Positions 41,440 through 49,714 of a stretch of DNA of 64,000 nucleotides are shown one piece after another; within the stretch, counting starts at the first letter, position 1; each line of letters starts with the position of its first letter. The DNA lies in NCBI GenBank assembly GCA_019749805.1, contig JAIEPH010000033.1, positions 62,001-126,000 of the forward strand, written 5' to 3'. The notes beneath the pieces are model-generated. The model did no database searches and was not told the DNA's origin. It was given only the letters and a program-made list of their open reading frames with translations. The stretch is from Mycobacteriaceae bacterium. Its GTDB lineage: Bacteria > Actinomycetota > Actinomycetes > Mycobacteriales > Mycobacteriaceae. Both the position numbers and the translations under genes were made by a program.

Positions 41440-42573
41440 ATGACCCCGACGCACGAGATTCGTGAGATCGACGCGGGCAAGCCCATGCAGCGGTTCGCCC
41501 GCGGCTGGCACTGCGTCGGGTTGGCCGAGGACTTCCGCGACGGAAAGCCCCACGGCATCGACGCCTTCGGTACTCGGCTCGTCGTATTCGCCGATGGCGA
41601 AGGTGCACTCAAAGTTCTTGATGGCTACTGCAGGCACATGGGCGGCGACCTGTCGCAGGGAACCATCAAGGGCGACGAGGTGGCGTGCCCGTTCCACGAC
41701 TGGCGCTGGGGCGGCGACGGAAAGTGCAAGCTGGTGCCGTACGCGAAACGCACGCCACGGCTGGCCCGGACCAGGCGCTGGCTGACGGGCGAGGTCAACG
41801 GCCAGCTGCTTGTCTGGCATGACCCCGAGGGTTCGACGCCGCCGGCAGAACTCTTTCCGCCCACGATCGACGGCTACGACGACGGGTTGTGGTCGCCGTG
41901 GTCGTGGAATTCGATTCACATCGAAGGGTCGCACTGCCGCGAGATCGTCGACAACAACGTCGACATGGCGCACTTCTTCTACATCCACCACGCCTACCCC
42001 ACGTACTTCAAGAACGTCATCGAGGGACACACGGCGTCGCAGTTCATGGAATCCAAGGCTCGCCCGGACTACACCAAAGATTACGAGAATCTCTGGGAGG
42101 GAACCAAACTCCGTTCCGAGGCAACGTACTTCGGCCCGGCGTACATGATCAACTGGCTACACAACGACGTCGCGCCGGACTTCACCATCGAGGTGGCTCT
42201 GATCAACTGCCACTATCCGGTGACACACAACTCGTTCGTGCTGCAGTGGGGTGTCGCCGTGCAGGCGGTACCGGGGCTTCCCGCCGACAAGGCGACCAAA
42301 CTGGCTGCGGCGATGAGCCGCTCGTTCGGTGAGGGCTTTCTCGAAGATGTCGACATCTGGAAGCACAAGACGCGCATCGAAAACCCGCTGCTCACCGAAG
42401 AGGACGGCGCGGTGTATCAGCACCGGCGGTGGTACGAGCAGTTCTATGTCGACGCGGCCGACGTAACGCCCGACATGACCGACCGCTTCGAGATCGAGGT
42501 GGACACCACACACGCCAACGAAATTTGGCAAAGCGAGGTAGCTCAGAACCTCACCGCTCTGACGCCGAGCTGA
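41440..42573 (+). CDS. Rieske oxygenase, KshA-type 3-ketosteroid 9-alpha-hydroxylase
   Basis: This 377-residue oxygenase component has a Rieske [2Fe-2S] site C64-R-H66 and C83-x2-H86. The mononuclear iron region is DNNVDMAHFFYIHH, and the catalytic domain (KNVIEGHTASQFM, NCHYPVTHNSFVLQWGV, WKHKTRIENPLLTEEDGAVYQHRRWYEQFY) closely resembles KshA. It would 9-alpha-hydroxylate 3-ketosteroids with a separate reductase (KshB), which is not present here. It is probably a KshA paralogue for specific steroids rather than the main cholesterol enzyme. Controlled by the divergent TetR. Confidence 0.88.
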   Translation: MTPTHEIREIDAGKPMQRFARGWHCVGLAEDFRDGKPHGIDAFGTRLVVFADGEGALKVLDGYCRHMGGDLSQGTIKGDEVACPFHDWRWGGDGKCKLVPYAKRTPRLARTRRWLTGEVNGQLLVWHDPEGSTPPAELFPPTIDGYDDGLWSPWSWNSIHIEGSHCREIVDNNVDMAHFFYIHHAYPTYFKNVIEGHTASQFMESKARPDYTKDYENLWEGTKLRSEATYFGPAYMINWLHNDVAPDFTIEVALINCHYPVTHNSFVLQWGVAVQAVPGLPADKATKLAAAMSRSFGEGFLEDVDIWKHKTRIENPLLTEEDGAVYQHRRWYEQFYVDAADVTPDMTDRFEIEVDTTHANEIWQSEVAQNLTALTPS

Positions 42574-42996
42574 TCACTCGACGACGAAAACCGGGATCTG
42601 CCGCGACGTCTTGGTCTGGTAGTCCGCGTACGGCGGGTAAGCCTCCACCGCCAGCTTCCACCAATGCTCGCGTTCGGCGCCCTCGACCTCGCGGGCGGTC
42701 ATGGTGGAGACCTTCTCCCCGTCTTGGACCGTTACCTCGGGGTGCGCCTTGACGTTGAAGTACCAGAACGGGTGTTTCGGATCGCCACCCTTCGACGCGA
42801 CCATGGCGTACTTGCCGCCCTCTTCGACACGCATCAGCGGCACATAGCGCTTGGCGCCGGTCTTCGCGCCGGTCGTGGTGAACAGAACGACCGGGCGGTC
42901 GAGGATTTCGACGCCATCGGTGGTGCCCCGCTCCAAAATGCGTTCGGTCTGTTCGCGGACCCAATCGGTGGGGCTCAGCTTCGCTTCCTCAGTCAC
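42574..42996 (-). CDS. nitroreductase-family F420-dependent (Ddn-like) protein
   Basis: This protein of about 140 residues of the deazaflavin-dependent nitroreductase (DUF385) family has WVREQTERILERGTTDG, VLFTTTGAKTGAKRYVPLMRV and the KGGDPKHPFWYFNVKAHPEVTV block, which are the cofactor-contacting regions. It probably uses F420H2. GTG at 42996 gives the usual family length; the frame is open to 43044. It converges with the Rieske gene with no gap. Confidence 0.8.
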   Translation of the reverse strand: MTEEAKLSPTDWVREQTERILERGTTDGVEILDRPVVLFTTTGAKTGAKRYVPLMRVEEGGKYAMVASKGGDPKHPFWYFNVKAHPEVTVQDGEKVSTMTAREVEGAEREHWWKLAVEAYPPYADYQTKTSRQIPVFVVE

Positions 42997-43136
42997 GGGC
43001 CGTTCAACGTCGTGGCGGCTCCGATATTCCCTCCCGACACGCAACGGACCTGCTCCGAATCGAAACTGTCGTGTTGATGCGCGGTAATGTCGCGATCAGG
43101 GACGAATTCACACAAACCACTGAAAGCGGGGAAACC

Positions 43137-43511
43137 ATGGGGGCCACCCACCGATTCACGCGACGACTGACCATTTCAGGCGGCCTCGCGGCAGTCGCGG
43201 CGGCACCGCTGGTCGCGGCGATTCTCGTCGCACCCGCCAGCCAATCCACGTACCTCGGCCAATGTTCGAACGGCGAAGAGGGAGACGCCTACACCGGGCG
43301 GTGTGTCCCCTATCTCGTCCCCAACTCCCCAGGCGGCAATCCCGCCGCCGCCCCGGCAGGCAACGCGGCTCCAAGCGCCTGTCCGGCCGGAGTGAGCGGC
43401 TCGGAGTGCGCGATCCAGGCCCCGGCGAATTCAGGACCCAACATGCCCGCGAACCCTCCGCCACAGCAGCCTGAGCAGGAGCTCGCTGACGTGGTCACGC
43501 CTGGCTACTGA
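43137..43511 (+). CDS. small secreted protein, Pro/Ala-rich
   Basis: This 124-residue precursor has an RR-containing signal peptide (THRFTRRLTISGGLAAVAAAPLVAAILVAPAS). The mature region has four Cys (GQCSNGEE, GRCVPYL, SACPAG and SECAIQ) and a Pro/Asn/Gly-rich tail. No known domain is recognised; two disulfides are possible. The ATG at 43137 follows GCGGGGAA. Confidence 0.7.
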   Translation: MGATHRFTRRLTISGGLAAVAAAPLVAAILVAPASQSTYLGQCSNGEEGDAYTGRCVPYLVPNSPGGNPAAAPAGNAAPSACPAGVSGSECAIQAPANSGPNMPANPPPQQPEQELADVVTPGY

Positions 43512-43597
43512 CCTTCTGATCCCGGCTGCGCCCGCGATGTCGTAGGACTAGAACTGTTGCGGCGGAGTAGGTTTCAACGCCGCGAACGCTGCCGCTT

Positions 43598-44476
43598 CTA
43601 AGGCGCCAAATGGGACTGTTCCGGTGATACCGATACCGCCGGAGCGGGCCCCGGCAGCGGTCCGATGGGCCCGGGCGTCGAGACCCCGGCATGAGCCGGG
43701 GGCATTTCGTCTGCGATGGGCGCCGACAACTGCTCGGGCGATTCGGATTCAGCCGGATCAGCGGTAGCCGCCGCTTCCGTCGCGGCATCGGCCGCCCAGA
43801 GCGTTTGGAGCTTGTGAGCGACCAGTGTCGCTCCCTCGGTGGCCATACCCACGTCGGCGTAGCGGCTGTGTATGCCGAAGCTCTTGCCGTCGGGGTCGCA
43901 CACGAGGTCGTCTTCGACGCACAGGTCGATGGTCTTGTCGACGTAGCTTGGACCGATAACGATCTGCGGGTCGTTGATCGCCCGCATGAAGCGCGCCGAG
44001 GGCTTTCCGAACAGCGCGACCGCCGCGACGTGGTCGGCCACGTCGAGGGGCATCGGCGAAGGCACCGTCTCAGCCGAAACCCCGTCGGGCACAACGTTCG
44101 CGGTGACAAAACCCATCACGGCCGCGCCTTGGGAGAACCCGCCGAGCACCATCTTGGTGTCCGGACACGTCGCGGCGGTGGCGAGAATGCTTGCGCGGGC
44201 ATCGCTGATGCCGTCGACAGCAGTTCGAAAGTCCGTCGTGGCCGGGTAATTCACCGGATACACCTCGACCGACTTGCCTGCGACCTGAGATTGCAACGAG
44301 TTGACGAATGCATCCCCGGTCGGGCCGACTCCGGGCTGCTCCGTGGTGCCTCGGGCGAATATCACCTTCGCGTCGGGACACGCCGCCGCCTGCGCGAAAG
44401 GCATCGGAACGCTCTGCAGCAATGCTGCCGCAGCCGCCACCGCACCAATTACCCCAACAGTCTCAACTGCCCCCAT
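43598..44476 (-). CDS. secreted cutinase family hydrolase
   Basis: This 292-residue precursor has a signal peptide (about 1-30). Catalytic S115 is in GGFSQGAAV, with two Cys pairs around the active site (Cys33 in AACPD with Cys104 in TCPDT, and a later CVEDDLVC pair) and the late DPDGKSFGIH Asp/His. A Pro-rich C-terminal tail from about residue 240 is not part of the cutinase fold. ATG at 44476 excludes an uncharacteristic upstream stretch. It may hydrolyse esters of host or envelope lipids. Confidence 0.85.
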   Translation of the reverse strand: MGAVETVGVIGAVAAAAALLQSVPMPFAQAAACPDAKVIFARGTTEQPGVGPTGDAFVNSLQSQVAGKSVEVYPVNYPATTDFRTAVDGISDARASILATAATCPDTKMVLGGFSQGAAVMGFVTANVVPDGVSAETVPSPMPLDVADHVAAVALFGKPSARFMRAINDPQIVIGPSYVDKTIDLCVEDDLVCDPDGKSFGIHSRYADVGMATEGATLVAHKLQTLWAADAATEAAATADPAESESPEQLSAPIADEMPPAHAGVSTPGPIGPLPGPAPAVSVSPEQSHLAP

Positions 44477-44714
44477 AAGCCAATGCTGACACGGGGCCAA
44501 GTAAACGACACCTCGAGCAAACAAATACACAGATAATCGCCAATATTTAATGGCCTGCTAAGAAATGCATCAGCTCCGGGGACGTGGATTCGGAGTAGAT
44601 GCACGAGCGCCACTGAGGAACGCGCGAAGTTGCGCACCGCGATCCGCAGCGTGCGATACTCGCCGGATAGCTAACGACTGGCGGGCAACGCCACCTCAAC
44701 TCAGTGGAGAAACC

Positions 44715-45545
44715 GTGCTCCTAGCCACGTCCGAGCAACTGGCTCCGCTGTCCCGGATGGAGCGGTTCGCCTTCCGCTTCGCCGACATCTTCAATCGTCG
44801 ATTCGCACTGCTCGCGCGCTTCTGGAACCGAACGTTCATGGTGGTGGTGCTGCAAATTGCGGCAGCGCGTCGTATCCGCGCGTACCGCCTCGAGCGCATC
44901 GCGGGCCTCGATGGTTCCGATCGAGTGGTGATGGTGGCGAACCACCGGTCTTTCTTCGACTACTTCACTGTCATGCACGTCATCTTCCAGTCGACTCAGC
45001 TGTCCAGCCGCATCCTGTTCCCGGTCCGGTCGGCGTTCTTCTACGACAACCCCGCCGGTGTCGCCGTCAACTTCCTGATGAGCGGCATGGCGATGTTTCC
45101 GCCTGTCCTGCGCGATCCCGCGAAGCGCTCGTTCAACCAGTACGCCGTCGCGCGCATCGTCTCAGAACTCCAGGTGCCCGGCAGGCTGGTCGGCTTTCAT
45201 CCCGAGGGCACGAGGCAGCGTGGCGGCGATCCGTACCAATTCCTGCCCGTGCGCCCCGGCGTCGGCGAGGTCATCCAACGCGCGGAAACGGGAGTGAAGG
45301 TGTTGCCGATCTTCGTCCTCGGCATCGAAAACGATCTGCTACGAGAGACGTACCGGAATTGGTTCCGCCGCGACGAGTACCCCGTCGATGTCGTGTTCGG
45401 CGATCCCGTGGATGCTGCCGACCTACGCTGGGAGACAGACGATCCCGAGGCGCACCTCGCGATCGCGAACCGGTGTGCAGACATGGTCGCGGCGCTGGGC
45501 GGGTACCAGCGCACACACGGTAGAGCGGTCTATCGCCCGGATTGA
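44715..45545 (+). CDS. 1-acyl-glycerol-3-phosphate acyltransferase-like (PlsC)
   Basis: This protein of about 276 residues has the acyltransferase motifs: NHRSFFD (NHx4D), a motif II/III region with GFHPEGTRQ and a following VLPIFVLG. A hydrophobic helix near residue 45 may anchor it to the membrane. GTG at 44715 is chosen because a GGAG lies 7 nt upstream; the frame is open to 44565. It would transfer an acyl chain in phospholipid or triacylglycerol synthesis. Its end overlaps the next, opposite-strand gene by 16 bp. Confidence 0.82.
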   Translation: MLLATSEQLAPLSRMERFAFRFADIFNRRFALLARFWNRTFMVVVLQIAAARRIRAYRLERIAGLDGSDRVVMVANHRSFFDYFTVMHVIFQSTQLSSRILFPVRSAFFYDNPAGVAVNFLMSGMAMFPPVLRDPAKRSFNQYAVARIVSELQVPGRLVGFHPEGTRQRGGDPYQFLPVRPGVGEVIQRAETGVKVLPIFVLGIENDLLRETYRNWFRRDEYPVDVVFGDPVDAADLRWETDDPEAHLAIANRCADMVAALGGYQRTHGRAVYRPD

Positions 45546-45721
45546 CCAGCGCGAAGCACGGCGATCAACACACTGACTCCAACAGACAGCGCGAAGATCG
45601 CAAGTATCAGATGGCGCAATCCGTAGTCAGAGACGACGAACGCGACCAACTGAAGTACACCTGCGATGACGGCGATCGCCGCGAAGAGCACTGCAGCGAT
45701 CCGCAACAACTTCGTCGACAC
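45530..45721 (-). CDS. small two-span membrane protein
   Basis: This 63-residue protein is almost entirely two hydrophobic helices (LLRIAAVLFAAIAVIAGVLQLVAFVV and HLILAIFALSVGVSVLIAVL) joined by a short polar turn. Function unknown. It overlaps the 3' end of the acyltransferase gene on the other strand. Confidence 0.6.
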   Translation of the reverse strand: MSTKLLRIAAVLFAAIAVIAGVLQLVAFVVSDYGLRHLILAIFALSVGVSVLIAVLRAGQSGR

Positions 45722-45807
45722 CCTCCAGCATAGGCAATTACCAAACGACCGCCGCGAGTCCTTCCTCCGCGCAAGCTGTTTCCGGCGATTGTGCTCGCGG
45801 AGGTGGT

Positions 45808-47307
45808 CTACTCCTCCTCGGGCAAGGGGTGGCGGGTGCGGTCGTCGCGCGCCGGCACTCCGTTCCGTCCGCCCTCCTCTTGGGCGTACAGACCTACGAC
45901 ACGGGCGATGACGCCGCCACTGAGAGCGAGGGCGTCGCGGTTGATGTTCGCGACCGTGTCATTGGCGGTGTGATAGTTGGGGTCGCACTGCTGATCGGCG
46001 GTACCGCCCCATAACTCGACTTGCTCGGGCGTCTTGACCGTGTCGGAGCCGGTGTCGTAGTTGCCCGCCGGGATCCCCGCGCTGGTGAAGCCGTCATAAT
46101 CGCTGCGGCCGTCGAAAGGCAGATCTTGCGGCGTCTTGCCCGCACTCTCAACGGTCTCGACCAAGCTGCGCTCGATCCCGGCTGAGCCTTCGGGAATCAG
46201 CAAGTCGTAGTCGAGCTCGAAGTCCGGCGTTAAGGACTGGTTGGCGTCAGAGGTGAAGTAGCACGCGTTGGGCGAGCCCATCATGTCGAAGTTCAGGTAC
46301 AGCGCAATGTCTTTCAGTGCCTCGAGGTCCAGCGACTCGACGTAGTCATACGACCCGAACAGGCCCTGCTCCTCGCCTCCCCAAAACGCGAATCGCACCG
46401 CGTTCGCGACCTGTGGCGACGGGCCCATTTGCAGCGCCGTCTCCAGCACCGTCGCCACGCCAGACCCGTTGTCGTTGATGCCCGGGCCCGCTTTGACGCT
46501 GTCGAGGTGTGCGCCGACCATGACGACGTTGTCCGCGGACCCAGTCTTGGTTTGGGCAATCACGTTGCGTGTCTTTATCTGCTCGACTTTGGCTTCCGCG
46601 ATGACGGTCGCCGTCCCGGTTTCCGGGCGGAGTCTGTCGCCGTCGGCCTTGGTCACGCTGAGCACCGGAATCTTGATCTCGTCGCTCTCGTCCATGCGAC
46701 CGCTGAACTCCTCCTCCTCGACGTCGTTCGCAACGACGAGCGCAACGGCGCCACGTTCGGTGGCTGCTACGGCCTTGTCGGCCAGATCGCAGTCGCCCCT
46801 GTCCACCATCACTACGGCACCGGCGACATCCAGATCGCCGTAATCCCTTTTGGCACATCCCAGGTGCCCGTCCCCAGCGATTACCGCAAATCTGCCCGTG
46901 GCCCCCTCGGCAGGACCGGCCCCGCTGTATTCGATCGCGTGCGCTTCGAAAGGTCTGCCGTTGACGCTCAACGATTCTTTGCCGACGGAGAAGATCCCCA
47001 TCGTCAACTCCGGAGTATCGACCATGAACCCCTTGTTGCGCAGCGCTTTAGCCACATACTCGACGCTGGCGTCATAACCGGGAGAACCGGCGACGCGGGT
47101 TCCACCGTTGGCATCGGCGATCTTCTGGAGTTCCTGCAGATGCGCCATCGTGGCATGCAGGGTGACCTTCGACTCAAGATCATTGGCGAACTCGGTCGCG
47201 TTGTTCGTCGGCGCCACTTCCCCTTGACCACGCCCGCAGCCGCCGGCGGCAACCAGTGCCACGATTGCCGCACCCACGACGATCGCGCGCCGTCCCGTCT
47301 TGACCAT
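45808..47307 (-). CDS. lpqL: M28 aminopeptidase lipoprotein LpqL
   Basis: This 499-residue protein matches the length of M. tuberculosis LpqL. The signal peptide has a lipobox AAGGC, then a protease-associated domain (about 150-240) and an M28 peptidase domain. Zinc ligands are in VGAHLDSVKAGPGINDNGSG, FWGGEEQGLFGS and FDMMGSPN, and a C-terminal NYHTANDTV is present. It is an extracytoplasmic aminopeptidase. ATG at 47307 is used since the upstream 9 codons precede the signal peptide. Confidence 0.9.
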   Translation of the reverse strand: MVKTGRRAIVVGAAIVALVAAGGCGRGQGEVAPTNNATEFANDLESKVTLHATMAHLQELQKIADANGGTRVAGSPGYDASVEYVAKALRNKGFMVDTPELTMGIFSVGKESLSVNGRPFEAHAIEYSGAGPAEGATGRFAVIAGDGHLGCAKRDYGDLDVAGAVVMVDRGDCDLADKAVAATERGAVALVVANDVEEEEFSGRMDESDEIKIPVLSVTKADGDRLRPETGTATVIAEAKVEQIKTRNVIAQTKTGSADNVVMVGAHLDSVKAGPGINDNGSGVATVLETALQMGPSPQVANAVRFAFWGGEEQGLFGSYDYVESLDLEALKDIALYLNFDMMGSPNACYFTSDANQSLTPDFELDYDLLIPEGSAGIERSLVETVESAGKTPQDLPFDGRSDYDGFTSAGIPAGNYDTGSDTVKTPEQVELWGGTADQQCDPNYHTANDTVANINRDALALSGGVIARVVGLYAQEEGGRNGVPARDDRTRHPLPEEE

Positions 47308-47492
47308 GATCGAACAGTAGGGGCGAGACGTCACCCACCGCAGTCGCTTCGACAGCTCAAACGGGACTGGATCGGTCCTCGTCTGTCGGGGGTTGGATCC
47401 GGCCCACCCCGAGCAACGCGACGGCGCGGGTGAAATCCCTTGAGGACCATGGCGATAGCTGCGCAGCAGCAGGGCCTTCTGCGCCGGCGAGG

Positions 47493-49145
47493 TCAGGCGT
47501 CGATATCCAACTCGACCAACACCCTGCGCAACAGCTTTCCGGTGGCGTTCCGGGGAAGCTCGTCGATGAAGACCACATCGCGGGGCACCTTGTGCCGCGC
47601 GAGGTTGTCTTTCACGTACTGTTTGACCTCTGCGCCGTCCAGGTCGGCGCCGGGCTCGGAAACAATGAAGGCGCGCAACCGCTTTCCGAACTCGACGTCA
47701 TCGACCCCGACTACGGCCACCTCGGCGATGTCGTCGCGCTCTTCCAGCAGATTCTCGACTTCCTGTGGGAAGACGTTCTCACCACCGGACACAATCATGT
47801 CGTCGTCGCGGCCGTCCACGAACAGCAGTCCGCTCTCGGTGAAATGACCCATGTCGCCGCTTGACATGTAGCCGTCGAGGATCTGCTTGTTGCGACCGTC
47901 GGTGTATCCGGAGAACGGTGCACCGTTGCGGATGAAGATCCGGCCGCGGCGATTCGCACCCTCGACCCGTTGGTCGTGCTCGTCGTACAGCACCACCTCG
48001 CAGGTCACCGGAGCGCGGCCCGCGGTGCCGGGGGCCGCGCGCAGCTCGGCGGGGGTCGCGACGGTGGCGATGGCACACTCGGTGGAGCCGTACATGTTGT
48101 ACAGCACGTCGCCGAAGGTGTCCTGGACGCGGTTGGACAGGTCGGGGCTCAACGCCGACCCGGCGATCAGGATCACCTTCAATGACGACGTGTCGTACTT
48201 GGCGATGACGTCGGGCGGGAGCTCGACCATCCGGTGCAGCATCGTCGGGACCGCGACGAGCATGTCGGCTTGGTGGTCGGCGATGAGCTTCAAGGTGTTC
48301 TCCGCCTTGAAGCGTCGGGCCGTCACGACTTTGTTGCCCAAGGCTGCGCCGACGGTGTAGGTGGCCCACCCGGTGCTGTGGAAGATGGGCGACACGATAA
48401 CCATGGTTCCCTTGCGCGGAAACGGGATTCGGTCGACGATCTGCGCGGTGGCGAGCGGGGAGACCGCCTCACGGGGCGCACCCTTGGGAAGGCCGGTCGT
48501 CCCGCTGGTGAGGATCACCGACCCGCCCGCCTTGCTCGGCGGGGGAAGCGGGGCCGTGGAGTTCGTCGCGACGATGTCGTCGAGGATCTGCGCACCGGCG
48601 GGCACGTCTGCACCGTCGTCCACCCACGTCAGGACACGCGGCAGATCGGGGGGAAGCGCGTCGAGCAGACCGAGGAACTCACTGTCATGCAGCACGACCG
48701 TCACATGCTCGCGTTCGCACACTTCCGCGAATTGCGGCTTGGCGAAACCGGTGTTCATCAACACCATCCGAGCACCGACCTTGCCGCACGCGGCCATTGT
48801 GATGACGAGTCCTCGGTGGTCGCGGCACAACACGCCGACGACCGAGCCCGCGGAGACTCCGAGTTTCTGCAACCCGTGCGCCAGGGCCCAGGACTGATCG
48901 TCGACCTGTTTATAGGTCAGCGTCCCGCGCTCGTCGACGACCGCCGGCAGGTCCGCGTACTTGCGTCCACCCTGGATCGCCATCGTGGCCTGCGGGCCGT
49001 AGACGCGCGCAAGCTTGGCGGTCTCGGCGCCGCCACGAAGGTCCCTGAGGTCGATGATTCCGGTGTCGACGAGCCGCTTCGCCGCCCGGCCCGCTTCGAA
49101 CGCGTGCTGCAACTTCTGCCGAATGCCGGTCAGCACATCAGCCAT
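47493..49145 (-). CDS. acyl-CoA synthetase (FadD family)
   Basis: This 550-residue AMP-forming ligase has the P-loop ILTSGTTGLPKGAP, the YGSTEC motif, the YTDGRNKQILDGYMSSGDMGHF adenylate-binding region and the C-terminal PRNATGKLLRRVL lysine block. It should activate fatty acids or related acids to CoA esters. It resembles the FadD2/FadD12 group, but I cannot choose a specific member. The 185 bp between it and lpqL holds no supportable gene. Confidence 0.88.
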   Translation of the reverse strand: MADVLTGIRQKLQHAFEAGRAAKRLVDTGIIDLRDLRGGAETAKLARVYGPQATMAIQGGRKYADLPAVVDERGTLTYKQVDDQSWALAHGLQKLGVSAGSVVGVLCRDHRGLVITMAACGKVGARMVLMNTGFAKPQFAEVCEREHVTVVLHDSEFLGLLDALPPDLPRVLTWVDDGADVPAGAQILDDIVATNSTAPLPPPSKAGGSVILTSGTTGLPKGAPREAVSPLATAQIVDRIPFPRKGTMVIVSPIFHSTGWATYTVGAALGNKVVTARRFKAENTLKLIADHQADMLVAVPTMLHRMVELPPDVIAKYDTSSLKVILIAGSALSPDLSNRVQDTFGDVLYNMYGSTECAIATVATPAELRAAPGTAGRAPVTCEVVLYDEHDQRVEGANRRGRIFIRNGAPFSGYTDGRNKQILDGYMSSGDMGHFTESGLLFVDGRDDDMIVSGGENVFPQEVENLLEERDDIAEVAVVGVDDVEFGKRLRAFIVSEPGADLDGAEVKQYVKDNLARHKVPRDVVFIDELPRNATGKLLRRVLVELDIDA

Positions 49146-49234
49146 CGGGCCTCCTCACCATGTGTTTTGCGAGCACAGTAACAGTCACAAGTTAATGCTG
49201 AATCTGTACCTGCACCGCAAACGCCAACACCGAG

Positions 49235-49465
49235 TCAGAAGTGCGGCACGCTCTCGCGTCCGGCGACCAGGCCCATCGACTCCGCATTGGCGATGACGCG
49301 CTCCCAACCGATGACGGCGGCGCCGATGACGGCGACCGCGGTCGCGAAGACGGCTATCGAAGCCACCGAATGCACCATCTCGTTACTGATGAGGAGGACG
49401 CCGGTCAATATGGCGCCGAAAACTGCGGCGAGTGCCGTGCGCCGCACTGCCATCGAGTCGGTCAT
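49235..49465 (-). CDS. small two-span membrane protein
   Basis: This 76-residue protein has hydrophobic spans at about 10-30 and 34-54 and a short soluble C-terminal tail (ANAESMGLVAGRESVPHF). No family is recognised. Confidence 0.55.
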   Translation of the reverse strand: MTDSMAVRRTALAAVFGAILTGVLLISNEMVHSVASIAVFATAVAVIGAAVIGWERVIANAESMGLVAGRESVPHF

Positions 49466-49714
49466 AGGACCACTGTGCGTCCGCCGCCTGAGGAAATCCG
49501 AAGCGTTTTGTAGGGAAATGCTCTGAAACCTTTCAGGTTGGACGCCAGCGTCGCTTCCGAAGCCGACCGCACCGTGACCGACACCGCCGCGCGAAATGAG
49601 CTAACTGCAGCGGCACGAAACCGACCCATCACCACGATTTCTGGCAAATACGGTTCAGCAGTGTGATTGGCTGGCCGTTGCATCATTGTCCAATCCCGCA
49701 ACCCGAGGGTTTAC

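Noticed and set aside
43548..43565. CTAGAACTGTTGCGG as a possible KstR site
   Set aside because: The second half-site (GTTnnA) is missing, so it fails the TnnAACnnGTTnnA pattern.
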